A stretch of 64,000 bases of DNA from Simmondsia chinensis. Its lineage: Eukaryota; Streptophyta; Magnoliopsida; Caryophyllales; Simmondsiaceae. The notes under the pieces were generated by a model. The model was not told the DNA's origin. It did not search any database and saw nothing but the letters and a program-made list of their open reading frames with translations. The position numbers and the translations under genes were made by a program. Within the stretch, counting starts at the first letter, position 1; every line of letters begins with the position of its first letter. Shown here one piece after another: positions 20,580 to 31,959 of the stretch. The stretch covers positions 5,773,501 to 5,837,500 of the forward strand of contig JAGTTD010000018.1 of the NCBI GenBank assembly GCA_018398585.1, given 5' to 3'.

Positions 20580-22798
20580 GAGATGAGGATAAGCGACATC
20601 GGTATCTTCAAGCCAGGAGAGAAGCAAAGCGAGCAGTCAGAGAAGCACAATGAAGAGCTTATGAGGATTTCTACAAAAGGATGGAGACCAAGGAGGGTGC
20701 GAGGGACTTATATAGAATCGCTAAAGCTAGAGAAAGGAAGGCTAGGGACTTGGACAGAGTACAATGCATAAGAGAGGAAGATGGACAGGTATTCGTGGAC
20801 AGGCATTTAATTAAGGCTAGGTGGAAAACGTACTTCCACGAGTTGTTCAACGAACAAGGAGGGACAGAGATATCATTAGATGATCTTCAAACGTCTGAAG
20901 AGCATCAAAACCACTGTGACTGTAGGAAAATTACCCTCAAGGAAGTCAATGAACCCCTAAAATCCATGGGAAGGGGTAAAGCAGTTGGCCCAGATGGCAT
21001 ACTCATAGAAGTATGGAAATGCCTTGGACAGAAGGGCGTCAGTTGGCTGACTAAACTATTTAACCAAATCCTTCTGAGGGAGAAGATGCCTGAGGAATGG
21101 AGGAAGAGCACATTGATTTCGATACATAAGAACAAAGGCGACATTCAGAGTTACGCCAAATATCGGGGTATCAAACTAATGTGCCACACTCTGAAGTTGT
21201 GGGAACGGGTCATAGAGAGGAGGTTAAGGCAACAAGCAGAGGTGTCCGAAAACCAATTCGGATTCATGCCCAGGAGATCAACAATAGAAGCCATCCACAT
21301 CCTAAGGCGGACGATAGAGCAATACAAGAAGAGCCAAAAGGACTTTCATATGGTTTTCATTGATTTAGAGAAGGCATATGATAGAGTTCCAAGGGAGGTC
21401 CTTTGGAGAGTTTTGGACAGGAAAGGCATCCCTGTGCCATATATCTAAGCCATTAGAGACATGTATGAGGAGGCACAGACTATGGTGCGTACAGTGGATG
21501 GGGAGACAGACGCCTTCCCGATAATAGTAGTGGTACACCACGAGTCTACTTTGAGCCCCTATCTGTTCATTCTGGTTATGGGCGAGCTCACTAGGCACTT
21601 CCAGGGATGTATACCTTGGTGCATGGTTTTTGTAGATGACATAGTGCTGGTGGGGGAGTCGCGGGAAGAGATAAATGAGAAGCTGAAACTGGGGAGAGGG
21701 GTACTAGAGTCGAAGGGTTGATGACTAAGCAAGCCAAGACCGAGTACATGGAACTCAAATTCGATCCCTCTACCACGCCTAGCCGGGAAGACGTCAAGAT
21801 TGGATCTGAGGCCATATCGAAGAAGGAGAGCTTCAGGTACTTGGGGTCCATGATATAGCACAACGGCGAAGTGGACGAGGATGTCAACAACCAGATTAAA
21901 GCGGGATGGCATAAGTGGAGGATGGCCTCCGCGGTACTTTGTGATAGAAATTCCCCTTGAAGCTAAAGAGAAGATACTATAAGTCGGTTGTAAGGCCAGC
22001 CATGACGTATGGAGCGGAGTGCAGGACGATGAAACAACAGCACACACATAAGATGAAGGTGGCGGAGATGCGAATGCTGAGGTGGATGTGCGGACACACA
22101 AGGAAGGATAGGATAAGAAACGACATTATAAGAAGCAAATTGGGCGTCCCTTCCATTGAAGATAAATTAAGGGAGCAACGTTTGAGGTGGTTCGAACATG
22201 TTAGAAAGAGACCAGACAACGCTCCAATAAGGAGATGCGAACAACCCCTTACTACACTAGGCAGGAGAGGTAGAGGTAGGCCAATAAAGAGATGGCTGGA
22301 GACAATCCGACAAGACCTCACCCACCTAAACCTTCAGGAGGAGATGGCCTTAGATAGGGCCCAATGGAGGGCTAGCATAGGGGTAATAGATGCTCCGGTT
22401 GGAGTAGGGTAGTCTAGCTTACTAGTGCTAGGCCTGGACATCCTCTTGGCGCACGTAGGCAGTGTACTGGCTCTCATGAGCTGCTACTTGCTACTTGCCT
22501 ACTTATCTTTATCTCTATCCTTATCTTTATCTTATCTTATCTTTTAATTTATGCCTGATGTGGCTTGCTTTCAGTTCGTTGTTTTGCTCGTCGTGTGTTT
22601 GCCCTACTCATGCTTTGATGCTCTCCTGTTGTCAGGTCTTATGCTCTACGTTGCGGACCGGCTTCTTAGGTTGGGGGTCCTCGGAAACAGCCTCTCTTCA
22701 GGGAAGCCCCCTCAAGGGGAAGGCTGCATACATCTACCCCCCAATACCCTGCTTATGCGGGAGCCCTTGGAGGCACTAGGTTTGTTGTTGTTGTTGTT
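20580..22798 (+). mobile_element. 5'-truncated RTE-type LINE
   Basis: Inserted in the copia-A RT with a 9-bp target duplication GACATGACA (20571-20579 and 22799-22807). It contains the RT and C-terminal part of the ORF. The endonuclease domain is absent because of 5' truncation. The 3' UTR includes a conserved tail (22,650-22,780) and ends in (TTG)n at 22780-22798, the short simple repeat typical of RTE-clade LINEs. The same tail occurs at 16111-16226 and 60817-60942. It is younger than copia-A. Confidence 0.9.
20584..22412 (+). pseudogene. RTE LINE reverse transcriptase, frameshifted
   Basis: The open stretch 20681-21448 carries the LINE RT fingers and palm: WKTYFHELFNE, GKAVGPDGI, PEEWRKSTLISIHKNKGD, YRGIKLM, ENQFGFMPRRSTIEAIH and FIDLEKAYDRVPRE. 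After one stop the same frame continues to 21,721 with STLSPYLFILVM and the active site CMVFVDDIVLVGES (second position V where A is common; both Asp kept). Frameshifts follow near 21,715 and 21,950. The C-terminal region 21,957-22,412 has YGAECRTMK, RMLRWMCGHTRKDRIRND and GRPIKRW, as in RTE-type elements. No endonuclease. Not functional. Confidence 0.85.
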
Positions 22799-23809
22799 GA
22801 CATGACATATATTGATGATTTGAAAGCAATGTTGAAAAGTGAGTTCGAGATGAAGGACTTAGGAGCAACTAAGAAAGTTCTTGGCATGGAGATTAGTGGG
22901 GCCCAAAAAGTAGGAAAATTGTACTTGTCTCAGGAGAAGTACATTGAGAAGGTTCTTGACCGATTTCACATGAAGGATGCTAACCCTGTTAGCACTCCAT
23001 TAGCAGCTCACTTGAGGCTTTCAGCATTTGATTCAGCTCAGATTGAGGAGGACGTTAGGTACATGTCATAGATCCCTTATTCTAGTGCTGTTGGTAGTAC
23101 TATGTATGCTATGGTATGTACTCGTTCAGATATTGCTTGTGCTACGAGTAAAGTGAGTAGATACATGGTGAATCTCGGAAAGGAGCATTGGCACGCTCTT
23201 AGATGGATTCTCAGGTACTTACGTGGCACTTCTGATGTTTGTTTGGAATTTGGGAAGAGTAAATGCTGTTTAGTAGAGTATGTTGACTCAGACTATGGTG
23301 GAGACCTCGATAATATGTCCAGCTACGTGTTTTGTTTGGGAGACAGTTCTATCAGTTGTAGAGCTTGTCTACAATCAGTTACTACACAGTCGACTACCGA
23401 GGCCGAGTATATGGCAGTTACAGAAGCATTTAAGGAAGCTGTTTGGTTGAGATGATTGATTAGTGATATCAGTGTTGATCAAAGTACTGTTGGAGTTTAC
23501 CATGATAACCAGTCAACGATTCACCTAGCTAAAGATCAGATGACGCATCATGATAGAACGAAGCACATTGATGTCAAGCATCATTTTATTAGAGATCTGA
23601 TTGATGAGCGGAAGGTAGAGTTGAAGAAGATTGGTACTGAAGATAATCCAACAGATATGTTCACTAAAGTTCTTCCCGACAGGAAATTCGAGCATTGCTT
23701 GAATTTAGTTGGACTCACAGTTTCAGTTTGTTAACCCGGTGTGGGGGTGTTATTGAAGAAGATGGAGATATTTTATTTCAGTGATCGAATTTGAGTGAAG
23801 GTGGAAATT

Positions 23810-24238
23810 TATTAGGTTTATACCTCAAATTCTTAAGTTATAAGAGGAGGCGTGCAGAGAGTCCCCCGATCGATGGGGAGAAGGGCCTGATCGATCCGAA
23901 ATTTTACGTAAACGATCCCGCCTGCAAAGAGCGCACCGATCGATCGGGAGTCTGATTTTACATGGGGCTCTAAATACAACCCTTGGTTTCACGTGTAAGG
24001 TATCCAATTCAAAGTGAGCGCTGCCATCATAGAGATAGAGAGAAGCGATTGTAATTCTTCTATTCTCAAATCAATAAAAGTCTCCATCTTCACCTGTGGT
24101 TTTCTCCCCTATCGATTGTAGAGGGGTTTCCACATAAATCATCGTGTTTTGTTTTCATATCTCTTTTATTTGTATTACTTCTCGTTTATCGTAGTATTTA
24201 ATTCGAATTAATTACTTGGGATTCCGCATTTCCTCACA
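23810..24238 (+). repeat. copia-A 3' LTR
   Basis: 429 bp, starting (TA)TTAGGTTTATACC with the first TG altered and ending TTTCCTCACA. It lacks the long GA run of the 5' LTR. Followed by target duplication GTGTA. Confidence 0.85.
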
Positions 24239-24243
24239 GTGTA

Positions 24244-24643
24244 TGTATGTAATTATGGGTATAAATATGGGGCAGGGTTAGGGCTTGTAAAAGAAAGAGA
24301 TTTTGGAGAAGAGCGGAAATAGATATGAAGGAGAGAGATAACACTGATCAACATTTCAGCATAATCCCCAAACTAAACAAAGCCTTATTTATATAACTAA
24401 GATAACATAAAATGACTTAATCCCCTAATTAGAGCATGGCTCATGTGCAAAACACATGAGACCCAATTGCTGCAACAAAAAGCAACACAGCAACATGACA
24501 ATAGCAGTAGGTCATGTGCAGGGCACGTGCAAATCTCGGGTAGTAGTCAGGTCCCGAACAATTGTTTGGGCAGCAGTCACATGTCAGTCATGAGCTTTGG
24601 TCAAGGTAATTGAGGTATCGAGTATAGCATTCGTATTAACACC
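24244..24643 (-). repeat. gypsy-2 3' LTR (main part)
   Basis: On minus it starts TGTTAATACG next to the purine tract GGCAGGGG (24644-24651). With the 22 bp left of copia-A (16315-16336) it gives an LTR of about 420 bp ending GGTACCAACA. A TATA-like TTATATAAATAAG on minus lies at about 24,386-24,400. Confidence 0.75.
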
Positions 24644-24659
24644 CCTGCCTGTGTTGACC

Positions 24660-27105
24660 GTTGTCCCTAAGGGTCAAGGTGCGAAAAACGGTGTTATTGG
24701 TCATACAAAGTTCCAATGTTGCGTCCTCCGGGGGTTAATTGACCCATTGAACTAGAAGTTGTGTTGCAACTATTCGGTGGTTTGACCATCCGATGATCAA
24801 GAATGCGGTTATGTTGCAGCGGTGGTGGTTAAGGTGGCCACGTGTCGAGGAGAAGGACTCTAACTAAGGGTACCGAGAAGCGGCGCTTGAAAAGCGAGAC
24901 ATACCCTATATGGTGAATTTGTGCGTGACTCGTGAACTCCAACTTGTAAGCCACCGGTCCGATACGATTTAGAATCTTGAATGGGCCATAGAATTGAGGA
25001 GACAACCTATGGAAATGTTGGAATTCAACGTTGCGGCTGTATGGCTGAAGTTTGAGCCACACATAGTTTCCAATTTGAAACTCAAGGTTTGTATGACAAC
25101 GGTCCACCTGTTATTTCATTCTATTTTGTGCACAATGAAGGTGAAACTTCAACTAAGCAGTCATGTCTTCTCGGGTGCTGAGACTATGGTCCACCACATC
25201 GATAGAAGACTCACCCGATAAATAGGGAGAATGGATGGGTGGAGGTTGTCCATACACGATCTCATAGGGAGTGTTGTGCACTATAGTGTGAAATAAGGTG
25301 TTGTACCAATTCTCGGCCAACCGTAACCACTTACTAAAGTCATGAAGAGTTTCGCCTGCCATGCACTGCAGATAAGTCTCAAGACATCGGTTGAGGACCT
25401 TCGTCTATCCATCTAATTGCGGTTGGTACGAAGATGACATATTAAGGTGCATCCTAAGTTGGCTAAACAACCATTGCCCCAGTGTGCTAATAAAGATCAC
25501 TCTCGATCACTAATGATGGTATCAGGAAGGCTGTGTAAACGATAAGTCTAACATAAGAATAGTTGGGCGCCTGTCACAGCACTGTACAGCGAAGAGGAAG
25601 GAAGTGTTTGTACTTGCAAAGGCGGTCAACCACCATCAAAATGACAGTGACGCCTGATGAAGGGGGAAGTCCATTAATAAAACCAAGTGATATGCTGCTC
25701 CATATGGTAGCTGGGATGGGCAAAGGTTGAAGTAACCCTGGTTGACGCATTGTCTCATACTTATTTTTCTTACAAACTGTGCACTGTTGAATGTATCCAT
25801 GAATGTCACTCTTCATCCCTTTCCAGTAAAATAATGCCCGGACTCACTGATATGTTGCCTCTATGCCAGAATGCCCCCCAGAGGCTGAATCATGAAGCCA
25901 TGTTATAATGGTGTGGCGTAAGTCAGATGATGAACTAACCATTAACTGGCTCTTACACCGCAATTGGTGATTCTGCTATGAGTACTTTAGGTGAGAGAAG
26001 GGATTGGCCTCTTTTTCATGAATGATTTGACCAAGAATAGGATCATGTGCCCACGAACACTGAAGCCACAATATAGAAATCAGTAGAGACGTTGGATATC
26101 GCCATGCATAGTACCTTGGTCCCTTAAAGGCGAGAAAGGGCATTGGCCGCTCGGTTCAGAGTCCCCTTCTTGTACATGATTTCATAATCGAACATAATCA
26201 AGTGGGCAAGCCAAAAGTGTTCAAAAGGTACTTAAGGCTCTGTTGGTCGGTGTGAATAGTGAAATGTTGCCTGGTGAGGTATTGTTGCCATTTGTCCACG
26301 ACAAAGACAGCTGCTAGCAATCTCATGAATAAACATGGCCTGATTCTTGGGTCAAGGGCACGACTGATATAAGAGAGACGGCGTCCCTCTTGCATCAAGA
26401 CCGCATCTATGCCCCCAGTATCAGTATCAATGATAAACTCCTTGCAAAAATTTGGAAGGGCTAACATGAGAGTGATTGTAAGGGTTTCCTTCAACCGAAT
26501 AAAGGCTTTCTTGGCTTCAGAATTAGACTCAAAAGCATTCTTTCGAAGTAAGGTGGTAAAAGGGCGAGCAATGACCCCATATTGTCGCAATGAACCGGCG
26601 ATAGTAACTTAGTCTGAGGAAACCATGTAACTTACGTAAGTTGTGCGGAATAGACCATTCGGCCACCGCACGCACCTTAGCCGGGTCAGGTTCCACAAGA
26701 TGCCCCCAAAAAAATGATCAAGATACTCAATCCTTGACATAGCAAAGGAACACTTGGAACGTCTAGCAAACAATTGGTTGTCTTGTAGGATCTGCAGGAT
26801 GAGTCGAATGTGGGTGAGATGATCATTCCAAGAAGCGCTATAAATCAAGATAACATCATAGAATACAAGGACGAATTTGCATAGGTATGGTTGAGAAATT
26901 TCATTCATACGCCCTTGAAAGGTGGAAGGCGCGTTCATAAGTCCAAAGGGCATCACGGTGAATTCAGAGTGCCCGAAATGTGTGCGGAATGCCGTCTTAT
27001 GAATGTCTTGTGGAGCTATACGAATTTTGCCAATATCCAGATTTGAGGTTGATTTTTGAAAAAAAGTTAGACCCATGAAGCTCGTAAAGTAACTCTACTA
27101 CTATC
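24660..27105 (-). pseudogene. gypsy-2 RT (part), RNase H, integrase, chromodomain-like tail
   Basis: Minus strand, read downward. RT 27,105-26,620 has HKTAFRTHFGHSEFTVMPFGL and FQGRMNE, but the active site is FVLVFYDVILIYS, so the second Asp is lost. RNase H 26,590-26,198 has FIIDTDTGG, AVLMQEGRRLSYISRAL and FTIHTDQQSLKYLL. The integrase zinc-binding part and start of the core are at 25,816-25,574 (CTVCKKNKYE, then DRLCKYKHFLPL). The core C-terminal part is at 25,362-25,153 (WLRLAENWYNTLFH, TPYEIVYGQPPP). The GPF tail is at 25,107-24,829 (GNYVWLKLQPYS, YGPFKILNRIGPVAYKLE). A weak chromodomain-like end (ILDHRMVKPPNS) lies at 24,750-24,800. Multiple stops and a missing stretch of integrase core. 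Dead. Confidence 0.85.
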
Positions 27106-27110
27106 GATAT

Positions 27111-29022
27111 TGGTTGGAACATATTTCAAGAAATTTTCCTTCAACGGCTTAAGTGAGTGCAGCGAAATACTAATTAAAAATTTATAATTTTAAATGTAAA
27201 GTCCTGATCTAATTAACCAATCTAATTAAATCTAGATCTTACTCTAATAGGTTCATAATCAGACAAACGAAAAGCATTGAATAAAACAAATATAAACATG
27301 GTATGTAGAATAAACGAAACAGAGGAAAACAAAGTAAATATCAAATATTTAATTAGACATATCCCAATTCTGACTTGAAGATTTGAAATTGAAAAAAGAT
27401 TTCCTAACATCGCAAGATCTTCTTCGCAATGACCTCTTCTAGCACCGGGAGTGTAGGCTCCCAAAATATTTAACTTAGGAAAAAAAAATTCGAAACAAAA
27501 TTTTTCTTTAGTTTTCCTAAATTTTTTTCAAAAAACATTACACTAAACCATAATTTAAAAAATTCCTAAAATAGTTTTAGGGCTTTGTCATGTGAGAAAA
27601 TCAGCTTCCAAAACCTAATTCGTAGTTTTTCAAGATAAATTACGCGTTTAAATAGACAAAACAAGCTAGTGATGTCAGCATGAAAAGCCTTCTTTTTTTT
27701 TTTTTTTTTGTTGATCAAAGGATCGGCCAAGTGGCCTTGAAAAACCTTCTTTATCCACTCAAATCATGTTGCTACACAACACTGATGACGTGGCGGATGT
27801 TTATTGGTTGAAAACAGGAGGCGCACATAATGAAGCTTGGGGCTATTGCGCTTGTATCCTTATCAAATTTCCCTCTTTTGTTTCTTAAATTATTTTAAAA
27901 CGTGATATTTATTGTATTATATATTTATCTTACAAATATTTATTTAGCATAAAAATTTATTTATTTTATAAATAAATAATTCATCTCATGAACTCATTCT
28001 TAAATATTTTCAAACAGTGCTTTAAGTTGAGGTTTGCGAAAGAACCATAGGGATAATCTAACTCTATTTCTAAATGCACCAAATCTGATTATCATCTCAT
28101 GATAATAATTGATTACTGTTTAGTAAAATTTAATCTACTAAATAAGTTTGACAGTACTCTATAATTATATATATTCACTCAAAAATTTCCCAAACAACTA
28201 TTATTGCGACAATTAACCCCTTTTGCAGATATCCATAAATAAAAGCAACTTTAACTACTATTTTTACTTTTCTCACATTTCTCGCTGTAGTTCCCAACTC
28301 GCCGTTCTCGAACAATTCAATAATACAGAAACAATTTATGTATTCATTCCAAATGTTAAACATATGAAATACTCTGACTAAAGATTCTAAAATATGTCCA
28401 TATATTTGCGAATCAACTAAGGGGACATCTTTATTTCGTTAGAGACTACAAATTCCACTTCCACATAAAACAACTATTCCCGCCACACTTTATGACGTTA
28501 TTCAACGTACGTAAGATTCAAGTCAATGCACTTTGACTAATCCTTTTGGAACAAAGCAACAAACAATCCATGCATGAATTTAGACTACATTTAGAGTTAT
28601 CGCTTAATAGATTTAATTATTTCTAATAGCAATTAAAGGAACAACTAATTCAAGTGGTCCTGCTTAGTGCTCCGATCTTATTGATAACACCAACATAATA
28701 CTCTTGTAGTTCAATCCACATAACCAAGACAAGTCATCAAAAGTATCATAGTATAGTCTTATCAGATAAGTTGTCCAAACTTATCACTGACAACGAACAT
28801 ACTTTGACAATATATCACTAGTTTGATCTAAGTTTATCTGTGGTTCAATCTAATTAACCACTTAATCCAAAATTGACATGTTATCTTGGACTAAGTCCAT
28901 CTCGTGGAATGTTTTAGAAAACAATCACTTACTTATTTGATTCGTAAAACATAATCAGACAATTTTATTTATTTAGTATTTAAAATCTAACTAATTGGGT
29001 TTTCAGGACACCAATTCCAACA
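27111..29022 (-). repeat. copia-3 3' LTR
   Basis: 1912 bp. On minus TGTTGGAATTGGTGTCC...GGTTCCAACCA. It holds a small poly-T-bearing insertion at 27694-27737 that the other LTR lacks. Confidence 0.85.
27694..27737 (-). repeat. tiny retroposed tail in copia-3 LTR
   Basis: The left LTR has a T-run followed by gttgatcaaaggatcggcc and aagtggcct, absent from the right LTR (compare about 40,910). It is flanked by a 13-bp duplication tgaaaa(g/a)ccttct (27681-27693 and 27738-27750). On minus this is a short unique sequence ending in poly-A with a target duplication, as expected of a severely truncated SINE or LINE insertion. Confidence 0.65.
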
Positions 29023-29029
29023 ATATCCC

Positions 29030-31950
29030 ACTTGTCTTGAACCAAATTAGCCCCTTCAATCCAAAACCATCCCCTAGGGATCTGTCAACTTTTTGACTGA
29101 AAACTTTAACCAATACCGAACTCTCACGGTCTTATTCCTATGCTCACATGCTTTGATCTATTAGGAACCTTCTGAGTCATCTAGTCTACTCAACAACTTC
29201 ATAGCTGTCAAGTACCCGACTTCTATAGTGAACTAAGCAATACCATACTGCTTTTCACCATCTAATGACTCCCACTAAAAAGGTAAACATGGATGTTAGA
29301 CCTCTAATGTCTAAACTCCGTTATAAAATAAACAACCGATGACAAACTCATATTCTTTCTTTTGAGCCTCGCATAAGCTTGATCTTAAGATTATAGTTTG
29401 CTCATCTTAGGCCTTTAACTTTTAAATAACTTGGATAGTTAAATCTTAACTACTCATGATAATTCTACATCATTTTCAATGAGTAGAATCTCATTTATAT
29501 ACGACACTTAAAAAGTCAATATTTTCTTGTTATATCATTCGTGCACTGATGATTCACCAACCATTGACTCAATCCCTAGGACTTGAGTAACCATCATTTA
29601 ATCTGCTATTCAATGAACATGATGCTTATTTAAGTCTATAAATAGACTACCTCAGCTTGCATATTATATGCTTCCGACTCTTGGTAGCAAACTTGTCTGG
29701 TTATATCATATACATAACCTTTCCAAGATGACCATTCAGAAAATGTCGTATTGGCTTAAATTTCCATAGCTTATCACAATGAGATAAAACGGATAAGACC
29801 ATACTAATGGACTTCAGCATAGCATCTAGCTAGAAGGTTTCATCAAATACAATTCCTTCCTCTAGGGTAAAACTCACTGCAATCAATCTAGCCTTGAAGG
29901 TTTCTAACTTCTCGTCCACTCGACTCTTTATACTTGTACATCCATTCAGATCCAATCTAATGTAAGTAATGTCCTTCGATGTCTCTATAAGTTCCCAGAC
30001 TTAGTTAAAATACAATTACTTTAACTTAACTTTATTGTCCTGACCGATTGGTCCGCATCTTTATACTTAAAAGTTTCATTGTAGTCTAAAGGATCAGATT
30101 CACCATCATGCTTAACTATTAAGACGGAAGACATGAATATGTCAGTTGACCCTAGCCATCCTCCCAATACACTAAAGCTCTCATGTAATTAGTGTGCCAA
30201 TACCCTGATTGAAGATGTACCAAATACATCATCTACATTATAAGTTGCATTAAGCTGTAGAGACGCAATATCTCATACTGTCAATCTGTGTAACACAAGC
30301 TATCTGATGTACCTTTAGAATGCTTTCTAAAACCTCTTACATAACAAACCTTTTAATATATAGATGTGATTCATTGCATGAATCTCACCATATTCAATAA
30401 CACATTGTTGATCATTTCTACAACTCTTTGTAGTAAGGAAAAATAAGAATTCTCTTGAAGTCACCACTTTGATCTAATTAAAGTGACTTCATATAATTAC
30501 CTAACTGATCCTAACTTTAGTCTTTAATTCTTTGAACTTTTCTAAGGAATTTGAGACTTTAGTCTTCATAGATATATCCATATATCAACTAATTGAGTAG
30601 TCATTCATAAACAATTTATGAAATACTATTCACTTCTCTCACTTGAACTTTTAGCATTCTATAAATATTTTATGAACAAGTTGTAGCAACTTAGTGGCTC
30701 TACTGCCTTTGTTCTTAAAGACTCTTTCAGTCACCTACTAATTCTAACATGATTCACATACTGGTTATCATTTTAGTACTTAATGATTGCATAAGACATA
30801 TCAAACCAGTTTTTGAATCATATTAGATTAATGTGACCTAAGATTAAGTACCACGTAAATGCTATATGACTTCTTGAAATTCTTCTTTTATATGGTTACA
30901 CAAGCCTAGCTTGTATTACACTAATAAATCGTTGTTAATGTAGTTTTGATTAAAATAAGTCAACTATCTACCAATATACCGATTACAGAAACATTTCATT
31001 TATATAACTGTCAGTCTATTTTTCTAAAAAATAACTAAAAAACTATTTGAGAACAAATAGTGGGTAGAAATCAAAATTTTAATGTATATTAAGATGGTTA
31101 CTCAAATTAAAAATTACATCCCTAGACTTAAGCACCATGTCTGTTGATGCTTAATATTAGTGAACTAGCTACTAGTCACAACTAGAGGAGACAGGATATC
31201 AAATTCCCTGCCATGCTGGCTTTTGGTGTTGGCAACAATAGTATCCAAGTTCCTAGGCAATTTTTTTTCAAAATCCAGTGCTATTATAAAAGAAACAAAA
31301 CTATTTTGACTCATATTTTATCTTACCCTCTTGAGGTTCCTATTTATTGAGATAGATAAGTGGGCTCTTCCCGTAGTTCTTATGACGCCTTCTCTCTCAA
31401 ACTATACTTTCATTAGTTCAGACAATGAGCAATCTCTATTACTCAATGTATCCAAGCTAAACCGATTGAAAGTCCTTGATAGGCAAGTCAAAATCATATC
31501 CTATTGAGATTGGCTATCAAAATTTGCATCACAAAATCTAGTTCAATTAAATGAGCCAAGATCATATGACACGCTCTTGATATGAACTTTCTTAACACAA
31601 TCTTGTATCTATTATCTTTCTCATTAGTCGTTCTCATGCTACTAGTTCTATGGACAAATAGGTCTTTCAAATATCCAATCGTCTCTGGTATAGCTGGACA
31701 ATTTAGGTATCTAATACTAGAATAAATTCGACATATAATGTTTGAATCTTGCATCCGACTGACTCTTTAGTCTAGTTTAACATTCCGAAAGTTCTTTTCA
31801 ACTTAGTAGATAAACTAGCAGTAAACTAGAGAACCCTGAGCATCTGCTAGCGCTCTATAAGTACTAAAACATTTCATATCATAGTGAGCATAACACAATA
31901 GATAAGTAAAACATACCAGTATTGATTATAATGCATAAGATAACAATTAA
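29030..31950 (-). pseudogene. copia-3 polyprotein, remnants only
   Basis: No long frame survives. On minus, 29,190-29,300 is alignable with the RNase H stretch of copia-4 (the conserved KQY.IA motif is still readable). About 30,500-30,730 keeps integrase traces: RATKLLQLVHK-like and NDYSIS pieces in the order expected of a copia integrase core. The rest is too eroded for domain calls. Order and strand agree with the PBS/PPT-based orientation. Confidence 0.5.
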
Positions 31951-31959
31951 TCTAAAAAA

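Larger units (their letters stand above)
19991..23734 (+). pseudogene. copia-A reverse transcriptase and RNase H, split by LINE
   Basis: The RT N-terminal part (19,991-20,579) has GCKWVFKRKEG, QLDVKTAFLHGEL and the intact active site YIDDMLVAA (20541-20567). The LINE interrupts after AAEDMT. RT resumes at 22,799 with DDLKAMLKSEFEMKDLG, LSQEKYIEKVL and ANPVSTPLA. RNase H follows (23,270-23,734): [45 protein letters not shown], with its Asp and Glu residues visible. Stops occur near 20,157, 20,425, 23,070 and 23,454. The polymerase site is preserved while the frame is broken, so decay came from frame-disrupting changes. Confidence 0.85.
16337..24238 (+). mobile_element. copia-A: Ty1/copia retrotransposon, decayed, carries a LINE
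   Basis: 5' LTR 16337-16795, PBS (TTGGTATCAGAGCCC) from 16798, then gag-protease-integrase-RT-RNase H on plus, a purine-rich tract (gagtgaaggtggaaat) and 3' LTR 23810-24238. A perfect 5-bp target duplication GTGTA lies outside (16332-16336 and 24239-24243). A 5'-truncated RTE LINE sits in the RT domain (20580-22798). The PBS-gag region is tandemly duplicated. Many stops throughout. It is closely related to copia-B at 35.4-40.5 kb in all domains and in LTR organisation. The target is the 3' LTR of gypsy-2. Confidence 0.9.

Noticed and set aside
21559..22101. 180-codon frame on minus within the LINE
   Set aside because: Shadow of the plus-strand LINE RT. The plus strand shows RT motifs with conserved spacing and the minus frame shows none.
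24244..27105. Endogenous plant pararetrovirus
   Set aside because: The coding order includes integrase and a chromodomain-like tail, with LTR and PPT at the expected places. There is no movement protein or coat protein motif.
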